Shown here piece after piece: positions 7,272 to 17,800 of a stretch of 64,000 nucleotides of DNA. Location of the stretch: positions 4,216,001 through 4,280,000 of the forward strand of contig NZ_CP121197.1 in NCBI RefSeq assembly GCF_029625215.1, in the 5' to 3' direction. The DNA is from Aurantibacillus circumpalustris (GTDB lineage: Bacteria > Bacteroidota > Bacteroidia > B-17B0 > Aurantibacillaceae). Under the pieces are notes generated by a model. The model was not told the origin of the DNA. It did no database searches and saw only the letters and a program-made list of their open reading frames with translations. Each line of letters starts with the position of its first letter. Positions within the stretch are counted from its first letter, which is position 1. The position numbers were made by a program, and so were the translations under genes.

Positions 7272-8233
7272 AATCAACACTCCTATTTGACTTTACAGTC
7301 AATAAAAAAAAGAACTCCGTAAACGTAAAACGTGAATTTAACTCAGACCTTGAATTAGTTTGGGAGGCTTGGACAAATCCGGAAATACTTGACCAATGGT
7401 GGGCTCCGAAGCCTTATAAAAACAAAACAAAAACAATGGATTTTAGAGAGGGTGGAATGTGGCTCTATTCAATGATTAGTCCAAAAGACGAAATGCATTG
7501 GTGCAAAGCGGACTACAAAAAAATAGAACACCAAAAGAGCTATTCCTACATTGATAATTTTTGTGATGAAAATGGAAATGTGAGTGAAAAATTTCCTAAC
7601 TCTTTTTGGACAAATATTTTTAGCGAAAATGCAGAAACGACAATTGTAAACATTACCATTCAATACGAAAGCTTGGAAGCTCTTGAAAAAGTAATTGAAG
7701 TTGGCTTTAAAGAGGGCTTTACCATGGCTATGCAAAACCTTGACCAATACTTGGAATCAAAATTCAAACTTCGTCAACAAAATAAAATTAGCAGCAAAGC
7801 AAGGGTGTGTAGTTACTTAAATTTTGATGGCAAAACCGAAGAAGCATTTTTGTTTTATAAAAAGGTTTTTAAAACTGAATTTATCGGGAAAGGTATTCAA
7901 CGTTTTGGGGATATTCCTGCAAGTTCAGAACATCCGCCAATTGCAGAAGAAATTAAAAAAATGATACTGCACGTTGAGTTGCCAATAACAGGAAATCACA
8001 TTTTAATGGGAACTGATGCGCCTAAAGAAATGGGATTTACCTTAACGAAAGGAAATAACATGCACCTATGCATTGAACCTGAAACAAGAGAAGAAGCAGA
8101 CCGACTGTTTAACGAACTGTCTGTGGATGGAAACGTGACTATGCCTATGGCAGATATGTTTTTTGGAGCGTACTTCGGAGAGTTTTCTGATAAATACGGA
8201 ATTAATTGGATGATAAATTTTCAAAACAAGTAG
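7268..8233 (+). CDS. AHSA1-type SRPBCC fused to PhnB-like VOC domain
   Basis: 321 aa with two domains. Residues about 15-165 are an AHSA1/SRPBCC domain ([24 protein letters not shown] is the family signature). Residues about 180-318 are a PhnB-like VOC (glyoxalase-fold) domain ([21 protein letters not shown] to [22 protein letters not shown]). The two modules usually occur as separate genes beside ArsR regulators; here they are one chain. VOC metal ligands cannot be assigned with confidence. Expression should follow the coupled ArsR gene. The function may be small-molecule binding or detoxification; this is inference. Confidence 0.9.
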   Translation: MKSTLLFDFTVNKKKNSVNVKREFNSDLELVWEAWTNPEILDQWWAPKPYKNKTKTMDFREGGMWLYSMISPKDEMHWCKADYKKIEHQKSYSYIDNFCDENGNVSEKFPNSFWTNIFSENAETTIVNITIQYESLEALEKVIEVGFKEGFTMAMQNLDQYLESKFKLRQQNKISSKARVCSYLNFDGKTEEAFLFYKKVFKTEFIGKGIQRFGDIPASSEHPPIAEEIKKMILHVELPITGNHILMGTDAPKEMGFTLTKGNNMHLCIEPETREEADRLFNELSVDGNVTMPMADMFFGAYFGEFSDKYGINWMINFQNK

Positions 8234-8267
8234 TACAACTAGTCAATAAAAATTAACAGGCCTATCA

Positions 8268-8322
8268 CGAGCGTTTGAAAGCTAAAGACTAATTTATTCT
8301 TATGAGTTTTTGAACGCTCGTT
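8268..8322. repeat. Inverted repeat at end of nuclease gene
   Basis: CGAGCGTT (8268-8275) pairs with AACGCTCG (8313-8320). The right arm lies in the last codons of the minus-strand nuclease gene. It could act as a weak transcript-end hairpin between the two convergent genes, but no long T-run follows on either strand. Confidence 0.35.
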
Positions 8323-11195
8323 GAATTTTCGTTTCTAATTTTTACATAATAAAATCCGTCTTTCATCTCCGGCAAATTCAATTGGATTTCATTAGCTCCT
8401 TTAGTAATACCATTCACTTGCGTTAAAATGTTTCTGCCTATTTGATCCACAACTTCAATGGTTACGGATCCATCAAGCGTCGAAGAAATCTCAACGGTTA
8501 CATTTTTTTGAGAAGACGGATTTGGTTTAATCTTTACAAACGTTTGAGAAAGATTATTTGAAGTTAGTCCTGTAATGTTTGGAACTGGCAGTGCAAGTCC
8601 AATAATCACCGGATCATGATCTGAAGATCTGAAAGGATCAACATCATACATGTAAGCCGGATTAAATTCCTGATTGTAATCTTTAACAATTGGCTCATCA
8701 GCGTTAATATGCCATTTGGCCGCGCCACTCACCTGCCCTAACATAGAAGAAGAAACGAGCGCGTGATCTAATGATCCCGACTGTCCGCCAAATACGTAAG
8801 AGTAAACATTTGTGAGCAATGTACTCATACCACCATTCAACAACAAATCAATAGGATCTTCTTGTTCGTAAGAATTTAAATCACCAATAACTAAAACATC
8901 ACTGTCATTTGCTAAGGTCTTCACTTTATTGACAAAAAGAAGCAACGCCGCCGCTTGATCTTTGCGAGAATTATTGAAACAACCTTGTCCATCATTTTGA
9001 TCAGTATTAACACCAGAAGCACCTGTACAGCCTTTCGATTTAAAATGATTGACAATCACCGAAAACTTTTCTTGCGTTGCATTATGTACAAATGTTTGCG
9101 CTAATGGCGGGCGATTATTAACACTGCTATCGTTGGCAATTGCTAATCCAGCTAGTGTGAGCTTTGAAGGTTTGTAAATCATCGCTACTTTAATTTCATC
9201 GGTACCGGTTCCACCATTTATGATTGTTGGATCTTGAACAAAGGTATATGTGGGTGCTCCTATCGATGCATTTAAACCATTTACTAAATCTTGAATTGCA
9301 GATTGCGCTCCGTTTCCATCATTTTCCATTTCCATTAAACCAAGAGCATCTGCGTTAATTTGTTTGATAGCTTCTATAATTTTAACCCGCTGACGGGTGA
9401 ATTCAATTGGCGTATCAGCACCTCGGCTTGTTGGAAAACCACCACCAGCGCCATCTCCATTAAAATAATTCAACACATTAAAACTAGCGAGCTTTACATT
9501 ACTTGCCCCCACTGAAGGCACTGCAGGACGTGGCGCGTATATGAAATTTGGCGTGGTAACAGGTTGTATTCTGTATATACTAAAATCATAATCCATTATC
9601 CCATCCAAATTAGAAAGCGTGCTGCCACAACGAAGAGTGTTGTTCACAGCATCCACGTAAGGTACTATTGGAGGATTCTGTACAGAACTTTTATCGTCCA
9701 ATAAAATTCGGCTGCGATCATTTAAATCTTGTTGTGCAAGAACAGCGGCCACATTGCTATTTCCATTAAAGGTTGTGCCAATTGCTGGTTGATCGTTTGG
9801 GTCTACAAAATTTGTTGGATTAAATAATCTTCCGTTTGCTGATAAGGAAACTTCGCCATATCTCGCAAGCGTAAATACTTCTGTAACAGTTAAGGATTGT
9901 GTGAATTGCACACGCATACCTTCCCATTTTTCTGGTTCTGTTAAAGTTGCAAAAGGTAAGGTAACTGTAGTCGGAGCTATAGTATTACCAGTACTTTGAA
10001 CGGTTAAAGAAGTTAATGATTTTATGCGCGTTTTATTAAAATACTCTTCAACGGTTCCACTTAAAGTAACAAGATCGCCAACATTTACTGGAAAAGATGT
10101 ATTGTAAATAAAAATACCTTCTGACGTTAATGGGTTGCTATCTCCAACTGGATCTTGGATAAAAAATCCTCCTAGTTCATTCGTGCCTTGAAAATCCGCA
10201 GTAACAATTCCTTGCGTGGCCACAACTTGTCCCGTGTAAGAACTTGCAGGACCTGCGCCTTGTATTTGAGAAATCGGTGTTAAGCCTAGTGCGGTTCCAA
10301 ACAAATTTAATGTCGCTGAAAATGGACTACTGCTATGTGTTGCGATAGCACTGCTTGTTCCAACACTCACAGGTGTGTAGATCACATAAACAATTACTGG
10401 ATTCGGACTGAATGATGTTGCTGGAATAGACAAGGAACTTAGAAAAGGTCCTGAGGAACTTAAGGAAATTTGAAAATACTGTGGCGCTATTATACTCACT
10501 GGTGAAGTAAGACTAATTCCAGTTAGTGTGTATGTCAGAACTTGTGATGTTACGTTCGCGGTGGTTGTAAAATTAAGCGTGCTTGGTGATAAGGTGAGTC
10601 CAACTCCTGGCGCGCTGCATGAAACGCTATGAGAGCCTAAACCATTAAATGTATTTAAAGGAAATCCATCCCACTCTATTGAGGGATAAAAAGGGTTTGA
10701 TGTTGTAATATCCCCTTGACAAATAGAAGCTTTCCGTCGCAAGGTTCTATCTAAGGTAGATGTATCGCCAGATCCCCATTGTGTGCCAGGATCATAACCC
10801 ACTTCGCCGATAACATCCAATATTGAGCCTGTGGCTCCACCTTTACGAAGCACCACAGCATCATCTCCATTAAAATTAATCACACTTGTGCTGACATTCG
10901 GTGTAAACGAAAGCACAGCAGAAGGATGCGCAAGCACAAACACACTGCCCGAAGGAATAGTTCCGGTAAGAGCCAGAGAAGTGCTACTTGTACTTCCATT
11001 AAAATAAACTTCTAATACATATTGACCAGTAGCAAGATTAATTGATGCGCCGGTACCGTTGTATAGTTCTATCGCCTTATTAAAACTAGAACCTTCCACA
11101 TATTCAGAAATAAACAGATCGGTTGGTTGCGCGTAAACCGAAAGTTTTAACAAGGTAAAGATAGTCAGATATAAAAAGCATTTATATTTTTTCAT
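8289..11195 (-). CDS. T9SS-exported ExeM/NucH-like extracellular nuclease
   Basis: 968 aa. A signal peptide (about 1-22, ending VYAQ) precedes a lamin-tail-like domain (about 24-150, DLFISEYVEGSSFNKAIELYNG). An Ig-like stretch (about 200-310) and an OB-like domain (about 310-420, VVATQGIVTADFQG) follow. The endonuclease/exonuclease/phosphatase domain (about 565-870) shows ASFNVLNYF, the Glu of LMEMENDG, VIGDLNSYE, and a terminal SSDHDPVIIG with the catalytic Asp-His. Residues about 890-968 are a type A T9SS sorting domain (IKPNPSSQKNVTVEI, then GFYYVKI). It resembles secreted biofilm or extracellular-DNA nucleases. It is a single-gene unit. Confidence 0.92.
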   Translation of the reverse strand: MKKYKCFLYLTIFTLLKLSVYAQPTDLFISEYVEGSSFNKAIELYNGTGASINLATGQYVLEVYFNGSTSSTSLALTGTIPSGSVFVLAHPSAVLSFTPNVSTSVINFNGDDAVVLRKGGATGSILDVIGEVGYDPGTQWGSGDTSTLDRTLRRKASICQGDITTSNPFYPSIEWDGFPLNTFNGLGSHSVSCSAPGVGLTLSPSTLNFTTTANVTSQVLTYTLTGISLTSPVSIIAPQYFQISLSSSGPFLSSLSIPATSFSPNPVIVYVIYTPVSVGTSSAIATHSSSPFSATLNLFGTALGLTPISQIQGAGPASSYTGQVVATQGIVTADFQGTNELGGFFIQDPVGDSNPLTSEGIFIYNTSFPVNVGDLVTLSGTVEEYFNKTRIKSLTSLTVQSTGNTIAPTTVTLPFATLTEPEKWEGMRVQFTQSLTVTEVFTLARYGEVSLSANGRLFNPTNFVDPNDQPAIGTTFNGNSNVAAVLAQQDLNDRSRILLDDKSSVQNPPIVPYVDAVNNTLRCGSTLSNLDGIMDYDFSIYRIQPVTTPNFIYAPRPAVPSVGASNVKLASFNVLNYFNGDGAGGGFPTSRGADTPIEFTRQRVKIIEAIKQINADALGLMEMENDGNGAQSAIQDLVNGLNASIGAPTYTFVQDPTIINGGTGTDEIKVAMIYKPSKLTLAGLAIANDSSVNNRPPLAQTFVHNATQEKFSVIVNHFKSKGCTGASGVNTDQNDGQGCFNNSRKDQAAALLLFVNKVKTLANDSDVLVIGDLNSYEQEDPIDLLLNGGMSTLLTNVYSYVFGGQSGSLDHALVSSSMLGQVSGAAKWHINADEPIVKDYNQEFNPAYMYDVDPFRSSDHDPVIIGLALPVPNITGLTSNNLSQTFVKIKPNPSSQKNVTVEISSTLDGSVTIEVVDQIGRNILTQVNGITKGANEIQLNLPEMKDGFYYVKIRNENSTSVQKLIRIN

Positions 11196-11469
11196 TGTTT
11201 AAATTTTTATTGCGCTAAACTACTCTAAGATAGCTATTGTAGCATTACGTTCCACTTAAATTATTGTTATAGTATTTAAACTTTAAATTAATCTGGTAAG
11301 AGATTGGTAACACTAACTGTTATTATATTTTAAGTAAAGGTAAGCTCGTTTTTGAAACAATTTAGTATTTCCATATTCTGCAACACTTCAGAGGATAAAT
11401 TACCTAGTTTTCCGTATATTTACTTAGGTAACTCGTTGGCTATTATAATTCCTCACTTTACTTAAACAA

Positions 11470-12060
11470 ATGAAAAAAAACATTTCCATAATTTCTTTAT
11501 TAGCAATCACGTCGATTTTGTTTACATCGGCTGCCCTTGAAAAATCAAGTTCAGGAGCTCCTGCTTCGCATACTGGCGCACCGGGCGAAAAAACCTGCGC
11601 CGCTTCAGGTTGCCACGATGATAATGCTGTAAATGCAGGAAGTGCAAAATTAACTATCGAAGTCGGAAATAAAGAAACTTCTTTTGTCCCCGGTAAAACA
11701 TATTCAGTAAAAATTAAAATTTCTGACAAAGATGTTTCGCGTTTTGGTTTTCAATTGGTGGTTCTTGATCCGGCAAGTTTAAGCAATTGCGGTACTCTAC
11801 TAATTCGTGATTCTCTTAGAACAAAATTGGTGAGCAATGCTTACGCGATGCAAGACAGAAAATACGCTACCTACTCTTTTAATGGAACGGACGCGACTTC
11901 TGATGGCATGTCTGAATGGGTCGTTAACTGGACAGCTCCTGAAGGAAAAATCTCAAATGCTGATTTTTATGTTTCTGCAGTTTCTGCGAATGATAACATG
12001 AACGACAAAGGAGATCATGTGTATACAAAAAAATTAAATTTAAATGCCAAAAAAAATTAA
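11470..12060 (+). CDS. Exported CX4CH protein, choice-of-anchor V type
   Basis: 196 aa. A signal peptide (about 1-22) precedes HTGAPGEKTCAASGCHDD, which contains a CX4CH motif compatible with covalent haem or a disulfide/metal site. A reeler-like beta domain follows (about 55-190, YSVKIKISDKDVSRFGFQLVVLD to WVVNWTAPEG). It matches what I know as choice-of-anchor V proteins, often carrying CxnCH near the N-terminus. It has no sorting domain, unlike its paralogue that starts 1 bp after its stop. The pair form an operon. Function unknown; electron transfer or surface anchoring are possibilities. Confidence 0.8.
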   Translation: MKKNISIISLLAITSILFTSAALEKSSSGAPASHTGAPGEKTCAASGCHDDNAVNAGSAKLTIEVGNKETSFVPGKTYSVKIKISDKDVSRFGFQLVVLDPASLSNCGTLLIRDSLRTKLVSNAYAMQDRKYATYSFNGTDATSDGMSEWVVNWTAPEGKISNADFYVSAVSANDNMNDKGDHVYTKKLNLNAKKN

Positions 12061-12061
12061 G

Positions 12062-12946
12062 ATGAAAAACAGACCAAACATTCTTGCTTTCATCTTAATA
12101 ACAGGCACATTGGTACTTGCAAGTTATACAATCAAAAAAACTGCCGGCTCACATCCTGGAAGTACCGGTGCACCCGGAGACGCAACCTGCGCACAAAGTG
12201 GTTGTCATAGTGATGCACAAGTAGTGCAAGATACACTGGGAATTAATACACTTATTTTTTCTGCACCTGATTCTTCTTACGTGCCTGGACAAACTTATAC
12301 ACTCACACTTAAAGTAAACAGTCCGCAAACCACGAAGTTCGGATTCGAACTTGGCGCACTCAAAAATGTAAATAATACAAACGCGGGAATATTTAATTTA
12401 CTTGAACCTGTTCGCACACAAACAATAAGTCATACTATTAATAACGATCTTAGATATTCTTTCACACACGAGGCCTCTGGAACTGCAAGTTTGTCAGCTG
12501 GCTACACCGAATGGAAAATGCAATGGACGGCACCAAGCACGAATCAAGGTAACATAACGTTTTACTACGCTACCAATTGCACCAATAACGACGGACTTGA
12601 AAGCGGCGACAAAATATATTTATCTTCATTTGTCATTAAACCAGTAAACACCAATACAAATAACACAACCTTTATTGAAGACGTTCAACTAGAAAACAAA
12701 GTGAAGGTCTTTTTTGACCGCGATACGAAAGAAATTACATTGGACTATTTACTAAACAATTCTTCTACTACAAAAATAATTGTGTACGATTGTTTAGGTG
12801 CAACCATTTATGAAGGCGCGTCTTCTGTGAGTGTTGGTGATCAGCACGAGGAAATTGCGCTTCAAACTAATTATGCTAAAGGCGCCTACCTTGTAAAACT
12901 GGCTGTCAATAATAAAATAATCAGTAAAAAAATACTGGTTGAGTAA
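12062..12946 (+). CDS. CX4CH choice-of-anchor V protein with T9SS sorting domain
   Basis: Paralogue of the upstream gene, with GSTGAPGDATCAQSGCHSD (again CX4CH) and the same beta domain (about 60-205, FGFELGALKNV to WKMQWTAPS). It also has a type A T9SS sorting domain at the C-terminus (about 215-294, GAYLVKLAVNNKIISKKIL). I prefer the ATG at 12062, one base after the upstream stop, because it gives a clean signal peptide (MKNRPNILAFILITGTLVLA). An ATG at 12044 would overlap the upstream gene and adds a basic hexapeptide. The product is expected to be exported and surface-attached. Confidence 0.82.
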   Translation: MKNRPNILAFILITGTLVLASYTIKKTAGSHPGSTGAPGDATCAQSGCHSDAQVVQDTLGINTLIFSAPDSSYVPGQTYTLTLKVNSPQTTKFGFELGALKNVNNTNAGIFNLLEPVRTQTISHTINNDLRYSFTHEASGTASLSAGYTEWKMQWTAPSTNQGNITFYYATNCTNNDGLESGDKIYLSSFVIKPVNTNTNNTTFIEDVQLENKVKVFFDRDTKEITLDYLLNNSSTTKIIVYDCLGATIYEGASSVSVGDQHEEIALQTNYAKGAYLVKLAVNNKIISKKILVE

Positions 12947-12967
12947 TAGCTATTAAAATTACGGTCC

Positions 12968-13087
12968 TTAAATATGAAGGCCTTCTATTGCAGACCAGGT
13001 TCCAATTATTGCTGCTATAGATGCAATAGCCGCCAGTAATTGAACTACTTCCTGTTTGAATTCAGTCCTTTCAATTTCGTTTATCAT
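12968..13087 (-). CDS. 39-aa single-pass membrane peptide with own promoter
   Basis: ATG frame encoding an acidic/basic N-terminus (MINEIERTEFKQEV), one hydrophobic helix rich in Ala and Ile (about 15-33), and a short tail. It has a Bacteroidota -7 box TATATTTG on the minus strand at 13116-13123, leaving a leader of about 22 nt. This promoter makes it more credible than most frames of this size. No family recognised. It is convergent with the CX4CH operon. Confidence 0.5.
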   Translation of the reverse strand: MINEIERTEFKQEVVQLLAAIASIAAIIGTWSAIEGLHI

Positions 13088-13115
13088 GACAAAAGGTTTT
13101 AAGAATTTTGAACAC

Positions 13116-13123
13116 CAAATATA
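13116..13123 (-). promoter_or_regulatory. -7 box of 39-aa membrane peptide gene
   Basis: TATATTTG on the minus strand fits TAnnTTTG exactly. The -33 region is weak. Confidence 0.5.
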
Positions 13124-13373
13124 TTCATTGGAAAGATGAATAAATCGTATTTAACAGTGTTAGATTGCAAGCTTAACTTTAAATTTACAACTGACCGTTA
13201 ATTCTTAGGGGTATGTTAACTAAATCTATTAAACTATAGAAACAAAGTTCTGTTTAATCGATAAATCCAAAACATACTGCTACAATGATCACTGAACCGT
13301 CAATCGCAAAGTGAAATAACCTATTTATTCTATTTGGACTTGAATGAAGCTGGGAGTTATTAGAAAAACGCTA

Positions 13374-14711
13374 CTACTTTTTAATAATATTGATACCATC
13401 CCAGGTAATCCCATCGTCATTATGCACCTGCGTTTTCATGTCTTTATTCGGATCATACCTCTTAGCAAGTGGTATTGGCGCACTGTTTTCGATCTTCATT
13501 TTATTTACGGTGTACACTGCTTCAATTACAAAATCAGAATGTTCATTCGGTGAAAACCAGTGTTTATTCGTCATATTAAGATTCACATTGTACTGTAAGT
13601 TTTTAGGAAACCATTTTGATTTAACCTGCTGAAACTCCACCACGCTTGTAAAAATTGGGTTTTCGATACCAATACCATACAAAAATAAAACAGGACGAAT
13701 AATCACTGGGATCACAATGCTACCCGATCTTACCACTTTTACAATGGCATAGCTGGCCACATCTATATAAATACTGCCTTCCTGTCGCATGTGATCTACT
13801 TTGCCTTTACTCTTAAAATCAATCACCATTAACTCACTATTGTTGTATGTGGATGATTTGGCAAACGTATACTTATACTCTTTAAATTCATTGGTATCTA
13901 AAAAACCATCAGGATGTTTGGTAATGTCACCTTGTCTTAAAATCTCGTTAGGTCCGCCAAACGAAGAAGCTAAGTCAATAGCCACACCATTTGGTTCCTG
14001 TGCTTTTACAGGTTCTGTTTTCCCTTTCTTTTTATTTTTTGCTTCTTGTTTGGCAACACGTTTTTTTTCTTTTGCTTCAGCTTCCTCTCGTTCTTTTTTC
14101 ATAAATGCAAGTTCATGTATATCCTTTTCCTCCCTAAATAACAAAAGCTGATTTTGATTTTTTACTGTATCCAGATAATTTGGGTAATAGGTTTTAAAAA
14201 CACCTTCGTTGCACTTGATAAAGTTTTTGTTCTCTAACACTTTTTCACGGTAATAGGCTTCTGACTGAAAAGGCATATTGGCGTAATTATTTTTAATGCG
14301 CAGAATTGCAAGCTTTAAATAAAACTCAGGAGGCTGCGGCTTTATTACCACTTCTTTCAAATCAACAGAACTTTGTTGCAAACGTATATTTAAGGTAGCA
14401 TGAACATTTTTAAGGGCGACAGCTTGCGGCTTGTAACCAAAATTGCTGAACATTAACGAATCGTTCATCATCTCTTCAGACACATATAGGTCGAAACGAC
14501 CAACTTCATTCGTAACAATGCCTATCAATTGTTTTTTTAACGACACGGTTGCAAACGATAAAGGGTCGTTTGTTGTTGCGTCAACTACACTGCCTGACAC
14601 AAGAATTTTATTTTGTGCTTCTACAGAAAATTGTACTGCAACTACTAACAGTAAAAGAAGACTAGGTTTTTTTATAGCTACTCTTTTTAAATGTGTAAAT
14701 AATGCTGTCAT
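13374..14711 (-). CDS. Exported protein with carboxypeptidase-regulatory-like domain
   Basis: 445 aa. The signal peptide is about 1-33 (ending SVEAQ). A CarboxypepD_reg-like beta sandwich (about 36-115, VSGSVVDATTNDPLSFATVSLK, IGIVTNEVGRFDLYV) matches the N-terminal module of TonB-dependent receptors and of DUF5686-type proteins. No TonB plug or barrel follows; the remaining 330 residues are mixed, with a Lys/Glu-rich charged stretch (about 205-240) that is probably helical or disordered. Likely periplasmic or outer-membrane attached. It is 180 bp downstream of the kinase operon, on the same strand, and may be separately transcribed. Confidence 0.75.
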   Translation of the reverse strand: MTALFTHLKRVAIKKPSLLLLLVVAVQFSVEAQNKILVSGSVVDATTNDPLSFATVSLKKQLIGIVTNEVGRFDLYVSEEMMNDSLMFSNFGYKPQAVALKNVHATLNIRLQQSSVDLKEVVIKPQPPEFYLKLAILRIKNNYANMPFQSEAYYREKVLENKNFIKCNEGVFKTYYPNYLDTVKNQNQLLLFREEKDIHELAFMKKEREEAEAKEKKRVAKQEAKNKKKGKTEPVKAQEPNGVAIDLASSFGGPNEILRQGDITKHPDGFLDTNEFKEYKYTFAKSSTYNNSELMVIDFKSKGKVDHMRQEGSIYIDVASYAIVKVVRSGSIVIPVIIRPVLFLYGIGIENPIFTSVVEFQQVKSKWFPKNLQYNVNLNMTNKHWFSPNEHSDFVIEAVYTVNKMKIENSAPIPLAKRYDPNKDMKTQVHNDDGITWDGINIIKK

Positions 14712-14891
14712 AAATGGGTTATTTTCGTTGTAAGACGCACAACGTTTTAAAAAGTTACGTATTTACTCTTAAAATTAGCATTATTTCAATACTAAAATGA
14801 CAAATTACCATTTCTCATTTTAAAATTTTGTCACAAAACAAAACTAAAAAAGTAAGGCGGAGTTTTGAAGTGCTCTTTAACTGTATGAATT

Positions 14892-17800
14892 CTATTTTCC
14901 AATGTGTAAAAGATCCTCAAATTTCAAAAAAGTACTGTAAGTATCCTTAATGGCAAAAGAACTTGAATAATTACGTAATTGCAAAGCGTAAGCATTTAGT
15001 GTTTCAGAATTCTTATCCTTTAGAAAATCTGAAAGCCGTTCTGAAAAATCTTTAATGTCGTCGATACTCATGATTGGCTTAATATGATGCCATTCATCAA
15101 TGAATAATTCCTTTAATTGAAATTTTATTTGATCTTCCGTTAAAAATTCTTGTGTTTGTTCTTTCCCAGGTTCAATCTCAGATACATCCTCCGAAGTTTT
15201 GAGGTAGCGCGATAAAACATGTAAAAGTTTAGTTCTGCTGATTGGTTTCGATAAAACTTCATTGAAAAGAATTTGACCCTCATTCTGTTGTTTTATTACA
15301 GAAGATGCCGTTAAAGCAAGAACGGGTAACTCACTGAATTCATCCATTGATTTGATAATTTTGGTAGCTTCATAACCGTCCATCACAGGCATCATCAAAT
15401 CGATAAGCACAAGGTTGGGTTTTATCTTTTCCAATATTTCAATCGCTTCAACACCATTGCTAGCGCTTATCACCCGAACCTGAGTTTCTTCTAAAAAACC
15501 TTTTATAACATCCCTATTAAGTTCAATGTCTTCAACTAATAAAATGGTTTTTCCCTTAAAATTATAGATCACATTTTTCGCTTTTGTTTCAACTTCATCT
15601 TCATTTTCAACGATTGCAATATCAATGTCATTTAAAAAAACTGAAAAAAGGCTTCCTTCGCCAATAGAACTTTCAAGTTGAATTCGTCCGCCCAACATGT
15701 CTACCAAACGTTTGGTAATTGCTAGTCCTAAACCCGTTCCCCCATATTTCCTGTTACTCTGTCCGTCTTGTTGTTTAAATGCATCAAAAATCAATTTTTG
15801 CTGACTCATTGGAATACCAATACCTGTGTCTTTTATTCCAAAAACCACATTCACTTTAGATGAACTTGGATCAGACTTAAAAATATTAACACTTAGTGAA
15901 ACTGTACCGTGGTCGGTAAATTTAAAGGCATTTCCCAACAAATTAAACAAGATTTGTCGAATCCGTGTTTCATCAATAAGTAAATGTGTTGGAATAGTTT
16001 CGTTGAGAAAAACAATTTCAAACCCAAGGTTTTTTTCTTCAGCACTTTGAGAAAAAACTTGCTTAAATTCTTCCAAAAGTAGCTTGAGATTAATTGGTGA
16101 ATTTTGAATGATCATTTGACCGGCTTCGATTTTGCTCAGGTCAAGAATATCATTAATAAGTGATAAAAGATTTTTACCCCCGTTTAAAATTCCATCAATG
16201 TATTTTTTTGATTTAGTATCCGTGTTATTGATCTTAAGTAATTCAGAAAAACCAAGTACTGAATTAAGTGGAGTACGTATTTCATGGCTGATGTTAGCTA
16301 GAAATTCGCTTTTTGCTTTATTAGCATTTTCGGCTTCTTCTTTTGCTAGAAGGAGTTTCTCCTGAACTTCTTTCATTTTGACGATGGCATCGGAAATAAT
16401 TTTCTTTTGACTCTCTGCAATTTGAAGGTTATTCGCCATCACAATTTTATTATAATAAATCGAAAACATTTCTGACAAGGTATTCAGTAATTCTCTTTCC
16501 TCATCCAAAAAGGGATTGGTCTTATTCACATAAGGTGCCGGTTGATACAAAACTTCAATGCTTCCACTTTTACCATCTATCAAATTAAAATTCGCCCTCT
16601 GCTTAATAGTTGAAACTTTAAAGTTTGTGTCGAAGAATTCCTGCTCATCAAATACAATTCTTGCTGAACATATTTCAGGAAATTGCCATCCCTTCGGAAT
16701 CAGGTTTGCTATATTTGTCAAAACAGAAGGAATGGTTTGGGTATCGTCTTGTAGTATCTGCGAAACCAAATAAATAGTTCTAAGTTCTTTAACCCGCTCT
16801 TTTAATTGATAACTGGTATTCTCTTTTTCTTTACTTACCCGAATACTATTAATACCTAATGAAAGATTATTAGCAAGTCTTTCTAATAAAATCTTTGCGT
16901 TTTCATCAAATGCATCAGAATTTGACGAATAGATACATAAGCAGCCTATTATATTCTCATCAAATCTTATTGGTAACGCTATGGAAGAATGAAAGCCGAA
17001 TTCCCTTGCCTTATCTTTCCAAGGAGTAAAGCTTCCTGAATCTGAAAGGTTGTTTGTGATGATTGTTTTATGATGAAGAAGGCATTCAACCGTTGGACCC
17101 TTACTTAATTTTTCGTCGCTTAAAGAAATGTTAATGTCTTTTAAATATTCAGTCTCGCCATAGCTGTATATAGGGATAACAGTTTGATTTTGATTGATCT
17201 CATTTGGCTTTTCACAAATCCATACAAGCTTATGTCCACCGGTTTCCACAATCACTTTACATAGTTCTTCAATTAAACGCCTCTCTTCTTTGGTGCGCAG
17301 AATAATGTCATTTACATGATTCAGCATCTCTAACTCGAGGTTAGACTTTTTTAATTTTTGATCGGCGTTAATTCTAAGCGTAAGGTCTTGTATAATAAGA
17401 TAAATGAATTTCTCATCATCAATTTGAACGGTATTTAAACCAGCTTCGATAATCATCTGCTCGCCTTTCTTATTACGAACACCTATCTGGTTAGTTTTTT
17501 TCTTCGACTGACTAATCGTTTTTTGCAGGTCATCTTGAATTAAAAACTCAATGGATATGCCCTTTAATTCATTAAAACTATAACCAAACAAATGCTCTGT
17601 TTCGGTATTTATACCCTGAATTGTAAGTTGTTGATCTAAAATAAGAATAGGATTTGGAGCCGATTCAATTATTTTCCTAAACTTTTCTTCACTTTTTATT
17701 AATGCAAGCTCAGCTTCTTTTTGTGCGTTAGTATTTTTTGCCACAATAGAAACTCCAAGCAATATTCCTGCCGAGGTATAGGCAGGTGCTAATCTTGTAC

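Noticed and set aside
11434-11463. Possible further copy of the composite element before the first CX4CH gene (TAGGTAA, 24 nt, CTTTA)
   Set aside because: First box is absent and the last box is altered; judged a chance match.
12044-12061. Earlier ATG for the second CX4CH protein
   Set aside because: Would overlap the upstream gene and adds six residues before a normal signal peptide; ATG 12062 is more natural, though 12044 cannot be excluded.
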